Below are positions 8,715-16,377 of a stretch of 64,000 bases of DNA, piece by piece. The stretch's first letter is position 1. Each line of letters starts with the position of its first letter. Position numbers and translations under genes: made by a program. Below the pieces are notes generated by a model. The model saw only the letters and a program-made list of their open reading frames with translations, made no database searches and was not told where the DNA came from. The DNA is taken from positions 496,001-560,000 of the forward strand of contig CAVSEP010000007.1 of the NCBI GenBank assembly GCA_963726995.1. Reading direction: 5' to 3'. This DNA comes from DAIDKA01 sp963726995 (GTDB taxonomy: Bacteria > Pseudomonadota > Gammaproteobacteria > Steroidobacterales > Steroidobacteraceae).

Positions 8715-10655
8715 TCAGTCGTTCAGAATGACGGCCATCTGGTCCACCGACAGGACCGCAGTGGACGCATCGTACGGCCCATCCGCGTAGATCTGCAGCA
8801 CCGCCGCGACGCCGTTCAGATCGGACGTCAGGGCGGCCACAAAGTCCGCGAAGGTACCGAATCTCTCCAGCGTGGCACTCTTCCTGTGGCCGATCCAGAA
8901 CTGCGGATTCGTCGCCGAGGCGTCCGGCACGAGTTGCAGCCCGGAGGCCCCGGGAAGCGCCAGAGGCACCGGGCCGAGCCGCAGACCGCTCTGGGTACTC
9001 GCCTGCAACATCGCCTGTGGGATCAGCAACTCGGTGCTCGTGGACACCGTGAAGGGCATCGTCTCACCGGTGGAAGGCCAGCGAATCTGCAGATCCGCGC
9101 GGGTTTGCGCGTAATTGACGAAGGTCAAAGCCTGGAAGTCCGGCGGCGCCTGTCCGAAGGGCGTTACGAATCCGATGAAGCGTGCGGGCAGGCCGGCCGT
9201 GGCGGATGCGGTCGATAGTGCCGCGGGAACGGCGACCGTATAGGCCGCAGCACTGGCATCCTGCGCCGTCGTGGAACCCGTGCCGGCAAACGTGAACGCG
9301 GAAGCCGGACGCCCGTCCAGGCTCAGCAGGTTCAACGTGACCCCGGTGCTGCCCGTGACGGTCACCAGTCCCTGCAATGCCGTCAGCATCAAGCGTGCGC
9401 TGCCCGCCGTGGCATCGAGAGTGGTGTTGCCTGAACTGTCGGTTCCCAGTACTCCGGAGAGCTGCAGGTGCTGGCCGACGGAAATGTCGGCGATCGTGAA
9501 GGCGCCCGACTGGCCGTCCTCGCTCACGGTGGTCGCCGTCCCGACAGTGGCGATCACCTGGTGGCTGAAGCCCATGCCGTCCTCGTCCGCGTGCATGACG
9601 TCGCCATTGCTGAGCGTCAGCGTGTTACCGGTCCTGGCGATGACCGTGCCGTCCGCGCCGTCGTGGCCGGTACCGGCCACGCTGGTGCCCGCCCTGACGC
9701 TGATCGCGGTGAAAGTCGTGCCGGAGGCATCCCAGGCGCCCAGCGCCGCCGTCACGGTGCCCGCGGCGAGCGTGGCGAGCTGGGCCAGACCCGTGCTTTC
9801 CGGATAGCTCATCCCGTTGATGGAGAAGGTGGTGGTAGCGGCGACATTCACCGTGACCTGGCCGCTGGTGTCATCCGCGTCATTGAACGGGCGCACTTTC
9901 ACGACATAGCTGGAGGCGCCGTCATTCACACTGACCAGCGCACCGCGCACGCGCATCGGCTTGGCGGCATCGGGCACCAGGCTCGCAGTGACCACCGGAT
10001 TCACCGTCACCGTCGTCGGACTCGCGGCGCTGGGCGTGACCGCATTGGACGCAAGGAGATTGAAGTCGAGCGCGAGGTTCGCGACCGACTCCGAATTCAC
10101 CACCAGCGGGCTGTTCGCACCCAGCGACAGCTTGAGCGTCATCTGAGTCGGATTCGGTGCCACCAGTGCCGTGGAGGTGGCACCGTTGATGATCTGATTG
10201 GCGGCGATGGCGACCCCGGAGGTTCCATTGTCAACGACAACGGTGGCACCGTCGTAGTCGAGTGTAATCGACGCCGAGACGTAATGGCCCGCGGGCACCT
10301 GCTTGGCGCTGATGATCTCGGAGAGGTTCACCAGCTTCGCGAAATCCACCTGCGTGGTCACGGGCACGGTCTCCACCACGGTGCCGTCAGCCCGCGTGAG
10401 CTGCAGGGACACGACCTTCACGATGTAGCTCAGGAAGTCCCCGGGTGCATCCGTCAAGCTGATGACCGCGGCGCCGCATCCTGAGCAAGACTGGACGGCA
10501 ACGCCCGGAGCCGTCGATGCGACGCTCGCCGAAGTGCCCGACCCCGAACCGCCGCAGGCCGCCAGGGCTGCTGCAATCCCGATGAGGGCCAATTGCAGAG
10601 TTTGATGCAGGAACCCCTTCCAGGCTGTGACCATTTGTTTTGTTTCGTACTGCAT
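8715..10655 (-). CDS. DUF4382 / DUF5666-containing lipoprotein
   Basis: A 646-residue lipoprotein. The ATG at 10655 is preceded by GGAG at 7 bases; the signal ends in lipobox LAAC followed by GGSGSG. Residues after the anchor start a DUF4382 domain (AVISLTDAPGDFLSYIVKVVSLQLTRADGT), followed by repeated beta-rich segments (GALVSVNDGASSYVVKVRPF, GTVIARTGNTLTLSNGDV, and others) of DUF5666 type. Such proteins are surface or periplasmic and uncharacterised. Stand-alone transcription unit, convergent with the darcynin-like gene. Confidence 0.8.
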   Translation of the reverse strand: MQYETKQMVTAWKGFLHQTLQLALIGIAAALAACGGSGSGTSASVASTAPGVAVQSCSGCGAAVISLTDAPGDFLSYIVKVVSLQLTRADGTVVETVPVTTQVDFAKLVNLSEIISAKQVPAGHYVSASITLDYDGATVVVDNGTSGVAIAANQIINGATSTALVAPNPTQMTLKLSLGANSPLVVNSESVANLALDFNLLASNAVTPSAASPTTVTVNPVVTASLVPDAAKPMRVRGALVSVNDGASSYVVKVRPFNDADDTSGQVTVNVAATTTFSINGMSYPESTGLAQLATLAAGTVTAALGAWDASGTTFTAISVRAGTSVAGTGHDGADGTVIARTGNTLTLSNGDVMHADEDGMGFSHQVIATVGTATTVSEDGQSGAFTIADISVGQHLQLSGVLGTDSSGNTTLDATAGSARLMLTALQGLVTVTGSTGVTLNLLSLDGRPASAFTFAGTGSTTAQDASAAAYTVAVPAALSTASATAGLPARFIGFVTPFGQAPPDFQALTFVNYAQTRADLQIRWPSTGETMPFTVSTSTELLIPQAMLQASTQSGLRLGPVPLALPGASGLQLVPDASATNPQFWIGHRKSATLERFGTFADFVAALTSDLNGVAAVLQIYADGPYDASTAVLSVDQMAVILND

Positions 10656-10917
10656 GGCTTGCTCCTGATACGTTCCGAGAAACGAAGGCGGACTATTCAC
10701 CGTGAGCTAAGCGGGATGCCCGCGCTCGCGGGGCACCGAGTCTCCTCGAAGCTGCGAAGTGCGTAAACCTGTCGGCAAATGCGGACGGCTGCGGCGGCGA
10801 ATTCGAGACTCTCAGCCGATTGAAACAAGGAAGTCATAACGTCTCAGTTGGTTCAGGCAGCGGGCGGCGCGGCAAGTCTCGAGGTCGGTCTGAAGAGAAC
10901 AAAAAAACCTGGACAAT
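10656..10917. other. 262-base divergent intergenic region
   Basis: Lies between the divergent DUF4382 lipoprotein and methyltransferase genes and must hold both promoters. It contains an imperfect GC-rich palindrome (GCCCGCGCTCGCGGGGC) and an A-rich tract (GAACAAAAAAACC) just before the methyltransferase start. I see no convincing operator or small ORF. Confidence 0.5.
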
Positions 10918-11841
10918 ATGAATACGCATCAAGACGACACTACCTCCGATGCCTGGTCCCGGTGGCTGCTTCAGTTACGCAATGGCGGAAATCCGGCATT
11001 CGAAACCACGCTACGCACCGGGATCGAAGCCTATGCGGATCGCGTGCTGGATGGCGCCAACCTGCAGCCGGGCATGACGCTGGCTGCACTGGGCACCGAC
11101 GACGGTGTCGTGGCTTTTCGCGCGATCGGTCGGATCGGGCGATCGCTGCGAGTGATACTGGCCGACACATCCGCGGCGCTGCTGCGGCGCGCCAAGATGC
11201 AGGCGGTGGAACGCGGAGTGCTGGGCCAATGCTTCTTCGTTCAATGCGCGGCTGACCGGCTCTCGGGAATTGCCGACGCATCCGTCGATGCCGTCACCCT
11301 GCGGGCTGCACTCGCCTACGTTGCCGACAAGAAGGCCGCGGTTGACGAGTTCTATCGGATACTGAAGCCGGGCGGCCGCGTTTCGATCGCCGAGCCCATA
11401 TTTCGGGATGACGCCTTAGCGGCCTGCACGCTCAGAAGCATTGTCGAGACGCCGAGCGGCGGGATTACCGACCCCCTGCTACCCCTGTTGCAACGCTGGA
11501 AGGCGGCGCAGTACCCGGACACTCCGGAAGAGATTACCGAAAGCCCGCTGACCAACTTCTCCGAGCGCACTCTGTTTGAGTCGGTACGCTCTGCTGGATT
11601 CGGCGAGATCCATCTGGAACTTCATCTCGACCTGCTGCCACCCATCGTTCGCTCATGGGAGGTATTCATCGAAAGCTCGCCGCATCCCTGGGCGCCGCCG
11701 CTCAGCATCATCCTGACGGAACAATTCACCCCGCAGGAGCGCCAGATGTTCGAGCACTGCATGCGACCGCTGGTGGAATCCGGGAAGGCATTGACGGTTT
11801 CTCGAACCGCCTACCTGACTGGAGTTAAGCCACGGATATGA
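10918..11841 (+). CDS. Class I SAM-dependent methyltransferase (UbiE-like)
   Basis: A 307-residue Rossmann-type methyltransferase. Motif I is degenerate (MTLAALGTDDGVVAFRAIG instead of the usual DxGxGxG), motif II is LRVILADTSAALLRRA, motif IV is SVDAVTLRAALAYVADKKAAVDEFYRILKPGGRVSIAEP, all in UbiE/Methyltransf_11 order, with a roughly 130-residue C-terminal cap. Substrate unknown. It is monocistronic, followed by a strong hairpin. The degenerate SAM loop makes catalytic activity probable but not certain. Confidence 0.75.
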   Translation: MNTHQDDTTSDAWSRWLLQLRNGGNPAFETTLRTGIEAYADRVLDGANLQPGMTLAALGTDDGVVAFRAIGRIGRSLRVILADTSAALLRRAKMQAVERGVLGQCFFVQCAADRLSGIADASVDAVTLRAALAYVADKKAAVDEFYRILKPGGRVSIAEPIFRDDALAACTLRSIVETPSGGITDPLLPLLQRWKAAQYPDTPEEITESPLTNFSERTLFESVRSAGFGEIHLELHLDLLPPIVRSWEVFIESSPHPWAPPLSIILTEQFTPQERQMFEHCMRPLVESGKALTVSRTAYLTGVKPRI

Positions 11842-11855
11842 CGGCAATCTCGAAC

Positions 11856-11887
11856 CCCCCGAGGATCCTTTTGGGGATCCTCGGGGG
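11856..11887. terminator. Strong 13-bp palindromic hairpin
   Basis: CCCCCGAGGATCC and GGATCCTCGGGGG form a perfect 13-bp stem with a 6-base loop, 14 bases after the methyltransferase stop. No T-run follows on the plus strand, so classical intrinsic termination is uncertain; it may serve the convergent gene pair. Confidence 0.6.
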
Positions 11888-11911
11888 CGACACCACCGAT
11901 CAACCGTTGGA

Positions 11912-12012
11912 TCAGGGCCTCTGACCACTCGTGAGGCCAGGCTGCCGCCGCCACATGCGCCCGATCGGCAGCTGCGCGAGGACCGCCAGCGCACCAGTGA
12001 ACAGTAGGCGAT
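11912..12012 (-). pseudogene. Remnant of the 3' end of an MFS transporter gene
   Basis: In the minus frame ending with TGA at 11912-11914 the translation reads LLFTGALAVLAQLPIGRMWRRQ then diverges to a short tail. The intact MFS gene at 14123-15382 ends LLINGALAVLAQLQIGRMWRRQ. The DNA is also clearly alike over about 65 bases. The fragment has no start and no upstream body, so it is a decayed copy of an MFS 3' end lying downstream of the M56 gene. Confidence 0.75.
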
Positions 12013-12034
12013 GCGGTTTCGAGCCTTGGGCTCA

Positions 12035-13666
12035 TCATCTCTTGCCGCCCGCGCCTCGCTCCAGCAGCGTCTGCACGACGGCGACCTGTCGGGCCTGAAC
12101 GGCCAGATCGAGGGCGGTTTCGCCTGTCAGTCGCCGATGCCGAAAATCGGCTCCGCTGTCCAGGAGTAGACGCACTACCCGGTCATGGCCGCCCCGGGCC
12201 GCCATTTCCAATGCCGTCTCACCGTTTTTCAATTCTCGCTGGATGTCAGCGCCGCTGCTCAAGAGCAACAGGACTGCCCCTGAATGTCCCCGCACAGAAG
12301 CTGACATCAAGGCGGTGAATCCCGCCCTATCCTGGTCATTGACCTGCGCGCCTGCGTTCAAGAGCTCTTCCACGATGGAAACGTTCCCCGAACCCCCAGC
12401 GGCAATCAAGGCGGTCTCGCCGTCAATTCTGCGATGTTCCACCTGCGCACCATGCGCCAGGAGTTCCTGTACGACGGCAGGCTCGCGTCCGCTCTCAGCC
12501 GCATGGATCAGGGCCGTGTAGCCGGCCCCGTTGACCTCCTGAAAGTCGACCGGAACGCCGTTGCGCAGAATGCTCCTGACTTGAGCAAGATTGTCGTTTG
12601 AGGCAGCGATGATCAGATCCCTGCCGTCGCTCCGACCCGGATCCTCCGGAGGCACGGCAACGTAATCCCCGAAGACTCGCGTTTTGGTGTCCTGACCCCG
12701 CGTCAGCGGCGCTGCCAGGTGTCCGCTGACGATGGGCTCGGCGACGACCGCGCTGGCTATGCCGCCGAGCAGAATTATCTGTAGAGCGCTCAATCGCACG
12801 CGACGAGGCGGGTTCAATATGGACTCGATTCTCTTTGCGAGAATCCCGCCGCCGACCCCGGCCGCGCAGCGCAGCGGCGATTCCAGGTAATTCTGGCAAA
12901 CCCGCAATATTCCTTCCGCGTAGGCCTTCGGCTGGTTTCCCTCGGCGAGGACCGCCTCGTCGCAGGCGCGCTCCCGCTCGGCAACGAGCCTTCTTTCCAG
13001 CCACCAGACCAGCGGATGGAACCAGAACAATGCCTCCACCAGCATATGCAGGGCGGCCTTCAAATTGTCGCCTCGGCCTACATGACAGCGTTCGTGCGCC
13101 AGGACGGCGCGCAGCTGATCCGGGGACAGCCACCCTTCGATGCCATCCGGCAGCAGAAGTACCGGGTGCACAATGCCCGCGACCGCCGGCTCCTGCGTGA
13201 CGGACGATGTTCTCACCGGGACCGGAAAGTCGATTGCGATGGGCGTTGAGGCCAACAGAACGCGCCGGATTCGGCGCCAGCCGGCAACCCAATAGCCCAC
13301 GATCGCGAGCACGCCACAGGCCCACAGTATTCCCAGAAGAGTGAACCAGGGATGCGCGGATGCGGCCAGGAGCGGCGCCGCGCCCATCACGTGTCCTGCC
13401 ACCGGCATGGGCGCAACGACCCGGTCGATCGCGACCCCGAGCACCCGGACTGCGCCGGTGCTCGCATCCAAGGTCGACGCCTGCCGAGGAAGGTAGGCAC
13501 CGAGTGCCGACAGCCACGCCAAGGGCAGCAGGAACTTCATGGAAGCGCAGAACCACAGGCTGAAGCGCACGCGCGCGCTGTGACGGCGCAGCATCAGGGT
13601 CAGCACCCCGACGCCGACGGCGAATAGAGTGGATTGCCAAAGGTGATTGATAATGGCGGCGAGCAT
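12035..13666 (-). CDS. M56 (BlaR1-type) membrane metalloprotease fused to ankyrin repeats
   Basis: A 543-residue protein. Membrane helices lie near residues 5-26, 36-57 and 108-128; the cytosolic protease domain has the zinc motif HERCH (191-195, HExxH) and the downstream RERACDEAVL (231-240) with the third ligand; a fourth helix is at about 293-311. In BlaR1/MecR1 the segment after this helix is the extracytoplasmic penicillin-binding sensor. Here it is replaced by five or six ankyrin repeats (about 348-540: GYTALIHAAESG, GETALIAAGGSG, GFTALMSASVRG, GETALEMAARGG, GETALDLAVQ). It follows the BlaI-type gene by 3 bases, so protease and repressor form a signalling pair. The ligand is unknown and need not be a beta-lactam. 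Confidence 0.9.
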   Translation of the reverse strand: MLAAIINHLWQSTLFAVGVGVLTLMLRRHSARVRFSLWFCASMKFLLPLAWLSALGAYLPRQASTLDASTGAVRVLGVAIDRVVAPMPVAGHVMGAAPLLAASAHPWFTLLGILWACGVLAIVGYWVAGWRRIRRVLLASTPIAIDFPVPVRTSSVTQEPAVAGIVHPVLLLPDGIEGWLSPDQLRAVLAHERCHVGRGDNLKAALHMLVEALFWFHPLVWWLERRLVAERERACDEAVLAEGNQPKAYAEGILRVCQNYLESPLRCAAGVGGGILAKRIESILNPPRRVRLSALQIILLGGIASAVVAEPIVSGHLAAPLTRGQDTKTRVFGDYVAVPPEDPGRSDGRDLIIAASNDNLAQVRSILRNGVPVDFQEVNGAGYTALIHAAESGREPAVVQELLAHGAQVEHRRIDGETALIAAGGSGNVSIVEELLNAGAQVNDQDRAGFTALMSASVRGHSGAVLLLLSSGADIQRELKNGETALEMAARGGHDRVVRLLLDSGADFRHRRLTGETALDLAVQARQVAVVQTLLERGAGGKR

Positions 13667-13669
13667 GGC

Positions 13670-14047
13670 TCAGTCCTCCCGCTGATGCTTCTTGATCGCG
13701 GTTCGGGCTTCTTCAACGTCCTGCAGCGTGAGTTGCCCGGTATCAACGAGATGTGACATCAGAGGGGCCACCCGGCCGCCAAAGAGGCGCAACACTTCAT
13801 CGACCAGACGCCCTTGTGCCGCCGACCGAGTGATTGCCGCTTCGAAGATGTGGGCGTTACCGATCTTCTTGGTCTTGCGTACCGCCTGTTTTGCCTCCAG
13901 GCGCGCGACCATTGTTTGCACGGTGGTATAGGCCAGCCGATCCTTTTCCGGGAAGGTTTCTTGAATCTCCCGGACGGAGCAGGCGCCGTGCTGCCACAAC
14001 GCCTCCATGATGCGTAGCTCTCGCCTGCTGAGACGCGGCGGATTCAT
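13670..14047 (-). CDS. BlaI/MecI/CopY family transcriptional repressor
   Basis: A 125-residue winged-helix repressor: RLSRRELRIMEALWQHGACSVREIQETF, then the recognition region AYTTVQTMVARLEAKQAVRKTKKIGNAHIFEA, then a dimerisation helix region. This is the canonical BlaI layout. The ATG at 14047 has GGAG about 10 bases upstream; the ATG at 14056 would have only 1 base of spacing. It should be cleaved by the adjacent M56 protease upon signal, relieving repression of this operon. A palindromic operator lies just upstream. Confidence 0.93.
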   Translation of the reverse strand: MNPPRLSRRELRIMEALWQHGACSVREIQETFPEKDRLAYTTVQTMVARLEAKQAVRKTKKIGNAHIFEAAITRSAAQGRLVDEVLRLFGGRVAPLMSHLVDTGQLTLQDVEEARTAIKKHQRED

Positions 14048-14060
14048 GGTCGTCATACTC

Positions 14061-14072
14061 CTACAAGTGTAG
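14061..14072. promoter_or_regulatory. Candidate BlaI-type operator
   Basis: The palindrome CTACAAGTGTAG (arms CTACA/TGTAG around 2 bases) sits 5-16 bases upstream of an in-frame ATG of the repressor gene, and is followed by GTAGTA. TACA-N-TGTA half-sites are characteristic of BlaI/MecI-family operators, so autoregulation is likely. Confidence 0.6.
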
Positions 14073-14122
14073 TAGTAAATACCACAACCTGTGGAGATGG
14101 GCAATGCCCCGCTGCCGTTGAG

Positions 14123-15382
14123 TCAGGGTCCCTGAGCCACCACGGCCGCAGGCTGCTGCCGCCGCCACATTCGCCCGATCTGCAGCTGCGCGAGAACCGC
14201 CAGCGCGCCGTTGATCAGCAGCGCATTCCGGATACCGAAGATTTCGGCAGACAGCCCGGTCGCAAGGCCCCCCAAGGCCGTGCCGCCGCGGGAGGCCAGC
14301 ATGAAAAGGCTGACCGATTGGCCGCGAACATCGGCCGCCGCGGCCGACTGCACGAAGGTATTCGCCGAAGTGTTGGTCACGCTCATCATCACCCCGGCCA
14401 CCACGAACAGCGCCGGCAGAGCGCCCGCCCAGGGATTGAGCGCAATGGCGATGATCAGGGCGCCATACAGGGTGGCGGCCGCGGCGCAGATCTTGCGGCG
14501 ATCGCGCGCGGGGTCGACGCCCAGCAGCCCGATGCCGCCGATCAGACCGCCGATACCGAAGGCGCCGATGGCCATGCTGAACTGGGCCGCGCTGCCATGC
14601 CACACGTTCCTGACCAGTACGGGACAGAATATGATGAGGGGACCGCATAGAACGCCGGAGGCGAGCGCCGTGAGCAGCGCGCCGCGCAGGCCGGCATCGC
14701 GCAGCACATTCTGCAGATCCGTGAAGGGATGCTGCCGCACGTTGCCGGCTGGCGCGCGTCGGCCGGCCGTTTTTCGCGGCAGGATCCACAGGGCAATGCC
14801 GATGAACGGCACATAGGACACCGCACTGATGACGAAGCAGCCGATCGCCCCCACGGTCGACATCAGGATCCCCGCCATGGCCGGTCCCACGATCCGGGAG
14901 ACATTGAACTGCGTCGAATTGAGCGCCACTCCTGCCGGGATCTGCTCGTGGGTGACGATCGAGGGCACGATGGAAGAAAACGACGGCATGGACAGCGCGT
15001 CGGTGATTCCCACGACCAATGACAGCAAAATGATTTCCCAAGGATGGGCGATCCCGGCCAGCAGCAGGGCGATGATCGCTATCGGACACAGCATCTGTGC
15101 CGACTGAAATCCCGCGATGACCCGTCGCCGGTCGGCATGATCCGCCAGCACGCCACCGGGCAGCGTGAGCAGCCAGATCGGCGCACTCATTGCGAAACTG
15201 TCCAGGCCGACCAGGAAGGATGAAGCGCCGATGGTCAGCAGCAGCCACGGCTGCGCGACCTGCTGGGTCCAGGTACCCACGCTGGACAGCAGACTCGCAA
15301 ACCAGAACGTGCCGAACTGACGCGTCCGCAGCAGCGCCAGCGACTCGGCAAAGGCGCTGCGCGTCGCTGCCTCGCGATTCAA
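14123..15382 (-). CDS. MFS transporter (enterobactin-exporter-like, MFS_3 type)
   Basis: A 419-residue major facilitator with twelve apparent helices and the loop 2-3 motif GGVLADHADRRRV. The N-terminus (LRTRQFGTFWFASLLSSVGTWTQQVAQPWLLL) and the VPSIVTHEQIPAGVALNSTQFNVSRIVGPAMAG stretch are typical of the MFS_3/EntS-type exporters. It starts with TTG directly after the stop of the SDR gene, with AAGGTG upstream, so it is coupled to the SDR. Together with the halogenase it could export a small halogenated metabolite (inference). Its 3' end has a decayed copy 2 kb downstream. Confidence 0.88.
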   Translation of the reverse strand: MNREAATRSAFAESLALLRTRQFGTFWFASLLSSVGTWTQQVAQPWLLLTIGASSFLVGLDSFAMSAPIWLLTLPGGVLADHADRRRVIAGFQSAQMLCPIAIIALLLAGIAHPWEIILLSLVVGITDALSMPSFSSIVPSIVTHEQIPAGVALNSTQFNVSRIVGPAMAGILMSTVGAIGCFVISAVSYVPFIGIALWILPRKTAGRRAPAGNVRQHPFTDLQNVLRDAGLRGALLTALASGVLCGPLIIFCPVLVRNVWHGSAAQFSMAIGAFGIGGLIGGIGLLGVDPARDRRKICAAAATLYGALIIAIALNPWAGALPALFVVAGVMMSVTNTSANTFVQSAAAADVRGQSVSLFMLASRGGTALGGLATGLSAEIFGIRNALLINGALAVLAQLQIGRMWRRQQPAAVVAQGP

Positions 15383-16300
15383 TCACTGCACCTTGGGGCG
15401 CGAGTCCTTGAGCGCTGCGTCCAGCATCTTGATGAGCCCCGCTCGATCATAGCTGTATGGCTGGCCCTCGTTGAGTTGCACGAGCTGCTGGATCTGCTTA
15501 GCGATGGTCCGCTCGGCTTCCTCCTGGTTGGGAACCACCAGGTAACGGCGCTTCGGCTTGGCCTCGAACAGCGCCTGATCCACGGCGGCGGCCACTTCCT
15601 CAGGCGGCTTGTACATCGAACGGTCAGCGTCCTTGAGATCCCCGCCGGTGCGCCGCGCAAAGCTTTTCTCGATGTCCGAGTCGTAGTTGCCAGGCTCGAC
15701 AATACTCACCAGTACGCCCTTGGGCTCAAGTTCCTTGGCCAGCACATCGGTGAGACCCTCCATCGCGTGCTTGCTCATCACGTATGCGCCGAGCTCACTA
15801 CTTGCCAGCACCCCGGAAATCGAACCGATGGTGGTGATGCGGCCCTGTTGGGCAATGATCAGTGGCTCGAAGGCCCTGATCATGCGGATGGGACCGTAGA
15901 GATTCACTTGCATCAGCAGATCGAACTCCTCCATCGTCGTGTCCGCAATCGTGCCCTCGGTCGCGATACCGGCGTTGTTCACCAGGCCGTAGAGGCCGCG
16001 ACCGGCGTGAGTGATCGTGGCGAGTGCGGCAGCGATATCCTCGGACTTGGTCACATCGAGGCGCAGGGCTTGCACATTCTTGAGTGCCCCGAGCGACTTC
16101 AGGTCCGCCTCCTTGCGGGCGCCGGCATAGACAAAGTATCCCTCCCGCGCCAGCCGCTCCGTGACCTTGCGTCCAATCCCGGTACTTGCGCCCGTGACCA
16201 ACACGGCCTTGATGGGTAGCTGGGCCGGCGCCAGCGTCTGGGCTGCCAGCGGGAAGACAGTCAGGAGCATCAGGAATGCCTGGATCGTGTGACGCATCAA
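15383..16300 (-). CDS. Short-chain dehydrogenase/reductase with apparent signal peptide
   Basis: A 305-residue SDR. Cofactor motif TGASTGIG (about 37-44), LVNNAG, catalytic Ser in IGSISG and YVMSK (Tyr-x-x-x-Lys), and PGNYDSD after the active site, as in classical SDRs. Unusually, the first 24 or so residues (MMRHTIQAFLMLLTVFPLAAQTLA) look like a Sec signal peptide or membrane anchor. NAD(P) is scarce in the periplasm, so either the segment is an inner-membrane anchor facing the cytoplasm or the start is annotated too far upstream. It lies between the halogenase and MFS exporter genes. Confidence 0.88.
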   Translation of the reverse strand: MMRHTIQAFLMLLTVFPLAAQTLAPAQLPIKAVLVTGASTGIGRKVTERLAREGYFVYAGARKEADLKSLGALKNVQALRLDVTKSEDIAAALATITHAGRGLYGLVNNAGIATEGTIADTTMEEFDLLMQVNLYGPIRMIRAFEPLIIAQQGRITTIGSISGVLASSELGAYVMSKHAMEGLTDVLAKELEPKGVLVSIVEPGNYDSDIEKSFARRTGGDLKDADRSMYKPPEEVAAAVDQALFEAKPKRRYLVVPNQEEAERTIAKQIQQLVQLNEGQPYSYDRAGLIKMLDAALKDSRPKVQ

Positions 16301-16377
16301 TCCTCCCCAAGAGGCGTAAGAAATGATTCAGTGAAGATGCCCGATCGCGGGCGGGTTGATATTGGCCGGCGCAGGGC

